DNA of 6,817 nt from Pseudomonadota bacterium. Lineage in GTDB: Bacteria; Pseudomonadota; Gammaproteobacteria; Burkholderiales; Burkholderiaceae. The notes below the pieces were generated by a model that did no database searches, was not told the origin of the DNA, and saw nothing but the letters and a program-made list of their open reading frames with translations. Numbering within the stretch: the stretch's first letter is position 1; the number at the start of each line of letters is the position of its first letter. A program made the translations under genes and the position numbers. The stretch covers positions 1 to 6,817 of the forward strand of contig CAUJJP010000019.1 in assembly GCA_963205525.1 (NCBI GenBank), written 5' to 3'. Positions 5,951-6,817 of the stretch are shown in pieces.

Positions 5951-6453
5951 CGTTCATGGTGCGCAACGTCGGCGCCTTCGTGCCGCCGCACGATGGCTCG
6001 CACGGCCACCACGGCACCGCGGCGGCGATCGAGTTCGCCGTGCTCAGCCTCGAAGTCAGCCGCATCATCGTCTGCGGCCACAGCCATTGCGGCGCCATCA
6101 AGGCGCTGTACGGCGAGGTGCCGGCCGAGGCGCACAACCTGCAGCGCTGGCTCGTCCTGGGCCGCCCCGCGACGCTGCCGGTGCGGGTCTCGGACGAGGC
6201 GCTGCGCCGCACCGAGCAGCGCGCGGTGGTGCTGCAACTCGAGCGCCTGATGGACTACCCGATGGTGCGCCGGCGCGTGCAGGATGGCCGCATCGCGCTG
6301 CACGGCTGGCACTACGTGATAGAGGATGGCGAGGTGCACGTGTTCGACGTGCAGCGCGGCGCCTTCATCGCCGCCTCGCAGGCCGAAAGCAGCAGCACCG
6401 GCCACCAGTACCCGCCCTACGTCGAGCACGACGGCCAGATCCTGCAGGATTGA
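5951..6453 (+). pseudogene. Beta-carbonic anhydrase, C-terminal remnant
   Basis: Intact beta-carbonic anhydrases hydrate CO2 at a zinc held by Cys, His and Cys. Here the sequence begins abruptly at FMVRNVGAFVPP (TTC 5953), which is normally preceded by about 60 residues including the C-x-D-x-R motif that supplies the first zinc cysteine and the catalytic Asp/Arg pair. Downstream features are present: GTAAAIEFAVLSLEVSRIIV, CGHSHCGAIKALYG with His42 and Cys45 counted from ATG 5956, and the C-terminal LHGWHYVIEDGEVHVFD. The frame from ATG 5956 stays open for 165 codons to TGA 6451-6453, but a product could not build the normal active site. It is fused out of frame to the kinase remnant, most simply by a deletion that removed the kinase catalytic end and the anhydrase front. 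Confidence 0.82.
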
Positions 6454-6476
6454 AAGTCAGGCGGCGCGCGCTCCGC

Positions 6477-6482
6477 TAGAAT
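6477..6482 (+). promoter_or_regulatory. -10 box of the tRNA-Gly gene
   Basis: TAGAAT matches the sigma70 -10 consensus at 5 of 6 positions and ends 14 nt before the mature tRNA 5' end. A GC-rich discriminator follows. No good -35 sits at 16-18 bp; TTGAAA (6450-6455), which overlaps the carbonic anhydrase stop codon, is 21 bp away and probably too far. Confidence 0.5.
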
Positions 6483-6496
6483 CGGCGCTCTTCACC

Positions 6497-6570
6497 GCGG
6501 GCGTCGTTCAATGGCAGGACCTGAGCTTCCCAAGCTCAAGACGTGGGTTCGATTCCCATCGCCCGCTCCA
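6497..6570 (+). tRNA. tRNA-Gly (anticodon CCC)
   Basis: The 74-nt cloverleaf folds by eye. The acceptor stem GCGGGCG (6497-6503) pairs with CGCCCGC (6560-6566). The D stem is GTTC/GGAC with loop AATGGCA. The anticodon stem TGAGC/GCTCA encloses loop TTCCCAA, giving anticodon CCC (6529-6531), which reads GGG codons. The T arm is GTGGG, TTCGATT, CCCAT. The discriminator T is followed by an encoded CCA (6568-6570). It appears intact despite lying between a pseudogene and a broken insertion sequence. Confidence 0.96.
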
Positions 6571-6624
6571 ATGTCGGTTTCCATGTGCTGCGGACGGTGC
6601 CCGAACGGCAGCTGAGCCGCTCAT

Positions 6625-6817
6625 GGCCAGCCACTGCTGTACGACTGGGTGCTTGTGCGTAGCGTCGTTGTCGGCGATCAGGTGCAGTGTCTTGTCCTTG
6701 GGTGTTTCGCGGTCGATTTGACGCAGGAACTTCAGCCACTGGACGTGGGTGTGCCGCTGCAGGCACCGACCAATGACCTGTCCGTCCAGGACGTTCAGCG
6801 CTGCAAACAGCGTGGTC
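6625..6817 (-). pseudogene. IS630-family transposase fragment (runs off the right edge)
   Basis: The minus strand from the window edge encodes 64 residues typical of the DDE domain of IS630-type transposases: TTLFAALNVLDGQVIGRC, then QWLKFLRQIDRETP, then LHLIADNDATHKHPVVQQWLA. The Asp in ADN is the expected second catalytic residue. The usual continuation, with a W-L-N motif and the third acidic residue, is missing: after TGGCTGGCC (6625-6633) the sequence becomes unrelated, so the 3' end of the element is gone. No terminal inverted repeat is recognisable in the 54 nt between it and the tRNA. The rest of the element lies beyond the window. Confidence 0.8.

Noticed and set aside
5190..6453. 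A novel kinase-carbonic anhydrase fusion sensor
   Set aside because: The two parts are in different frames with stops between them, and both lack essential catalytic segments, so a functional fusion is not supported.
6536..6766. A 76-codon minus-strand frame ending in the tRNA region
   Set aside because: Its C-terminus is the reverse complement of the tRNA, a common artefact, and it conflicts with the IS630 frame on the same strand.

Overview
The window is a GC-rich stretch, probably from a betaproteobacterium of the Burkholderiales and most likely Comamonadaceae-like. I base this on GC and codon style, the split HpnC/HpnD/HpnE route to squalene, a TriC/MexK-like RND pump, a NarX-like kinase remnant, and short AT-rich palindromic repeats of a kind I recall from Comamonadaceae. 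The taxonomic placement is inference from memory, not a search.

Layout. Positions 1-1647 (minus strand) hold an RND multidrug-type efflux operon: a lipoprotein periplasmic adaptor followed 16 nt later by the 5' end of the inner-membrane permease, which runs off the left edge. A sigma70-like promoter and an 18-bp operator-like palindrome (1653-1697) drive it. Diverging from it, positions 1747-5122 (plus strand) carry hpnC, hpnD and hpnE. Together these convert farnesyl diphosphate to squalene: HpnD makes presqualene diphosphate, HpnC converts it to hydroxysqualene, and the FAD enzyme HpnE reduces that to squalene. No squalene-hopene cyclase is in the window, so the end product (hopanoids or squalene itself) cannot be read here.

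Positions 5123-6453 are a decayed region. A NarX-like sensor kinase is cut to its sensory, membrane and HAMP part, frameshifted, and then joined abruptly to the C-terminal two thirds of a beta-carbonic anhydrase that lacks its first zinc-binding motif. A tRNA-Gly(CCC) gene with encoded CCA follows (6497-6570). The right edge holds a truncated IS630-family transposase on the minus strand (6625-6817).

The most distinctive signal is a family of four short palindromic repeats with fixed internal spacing (443-468, 2404-2429, 3726-3751, 4613-4638). Three lie inside coding sequence without breaking the frame (the adaptor tail, HpnC and HpnE). The fourth sits with a hairpin just in front of hpnE. I found no complete, previously undescribed system; the repeats, the operator arrangement and the chimeric pseudogene are the points worth a second look.
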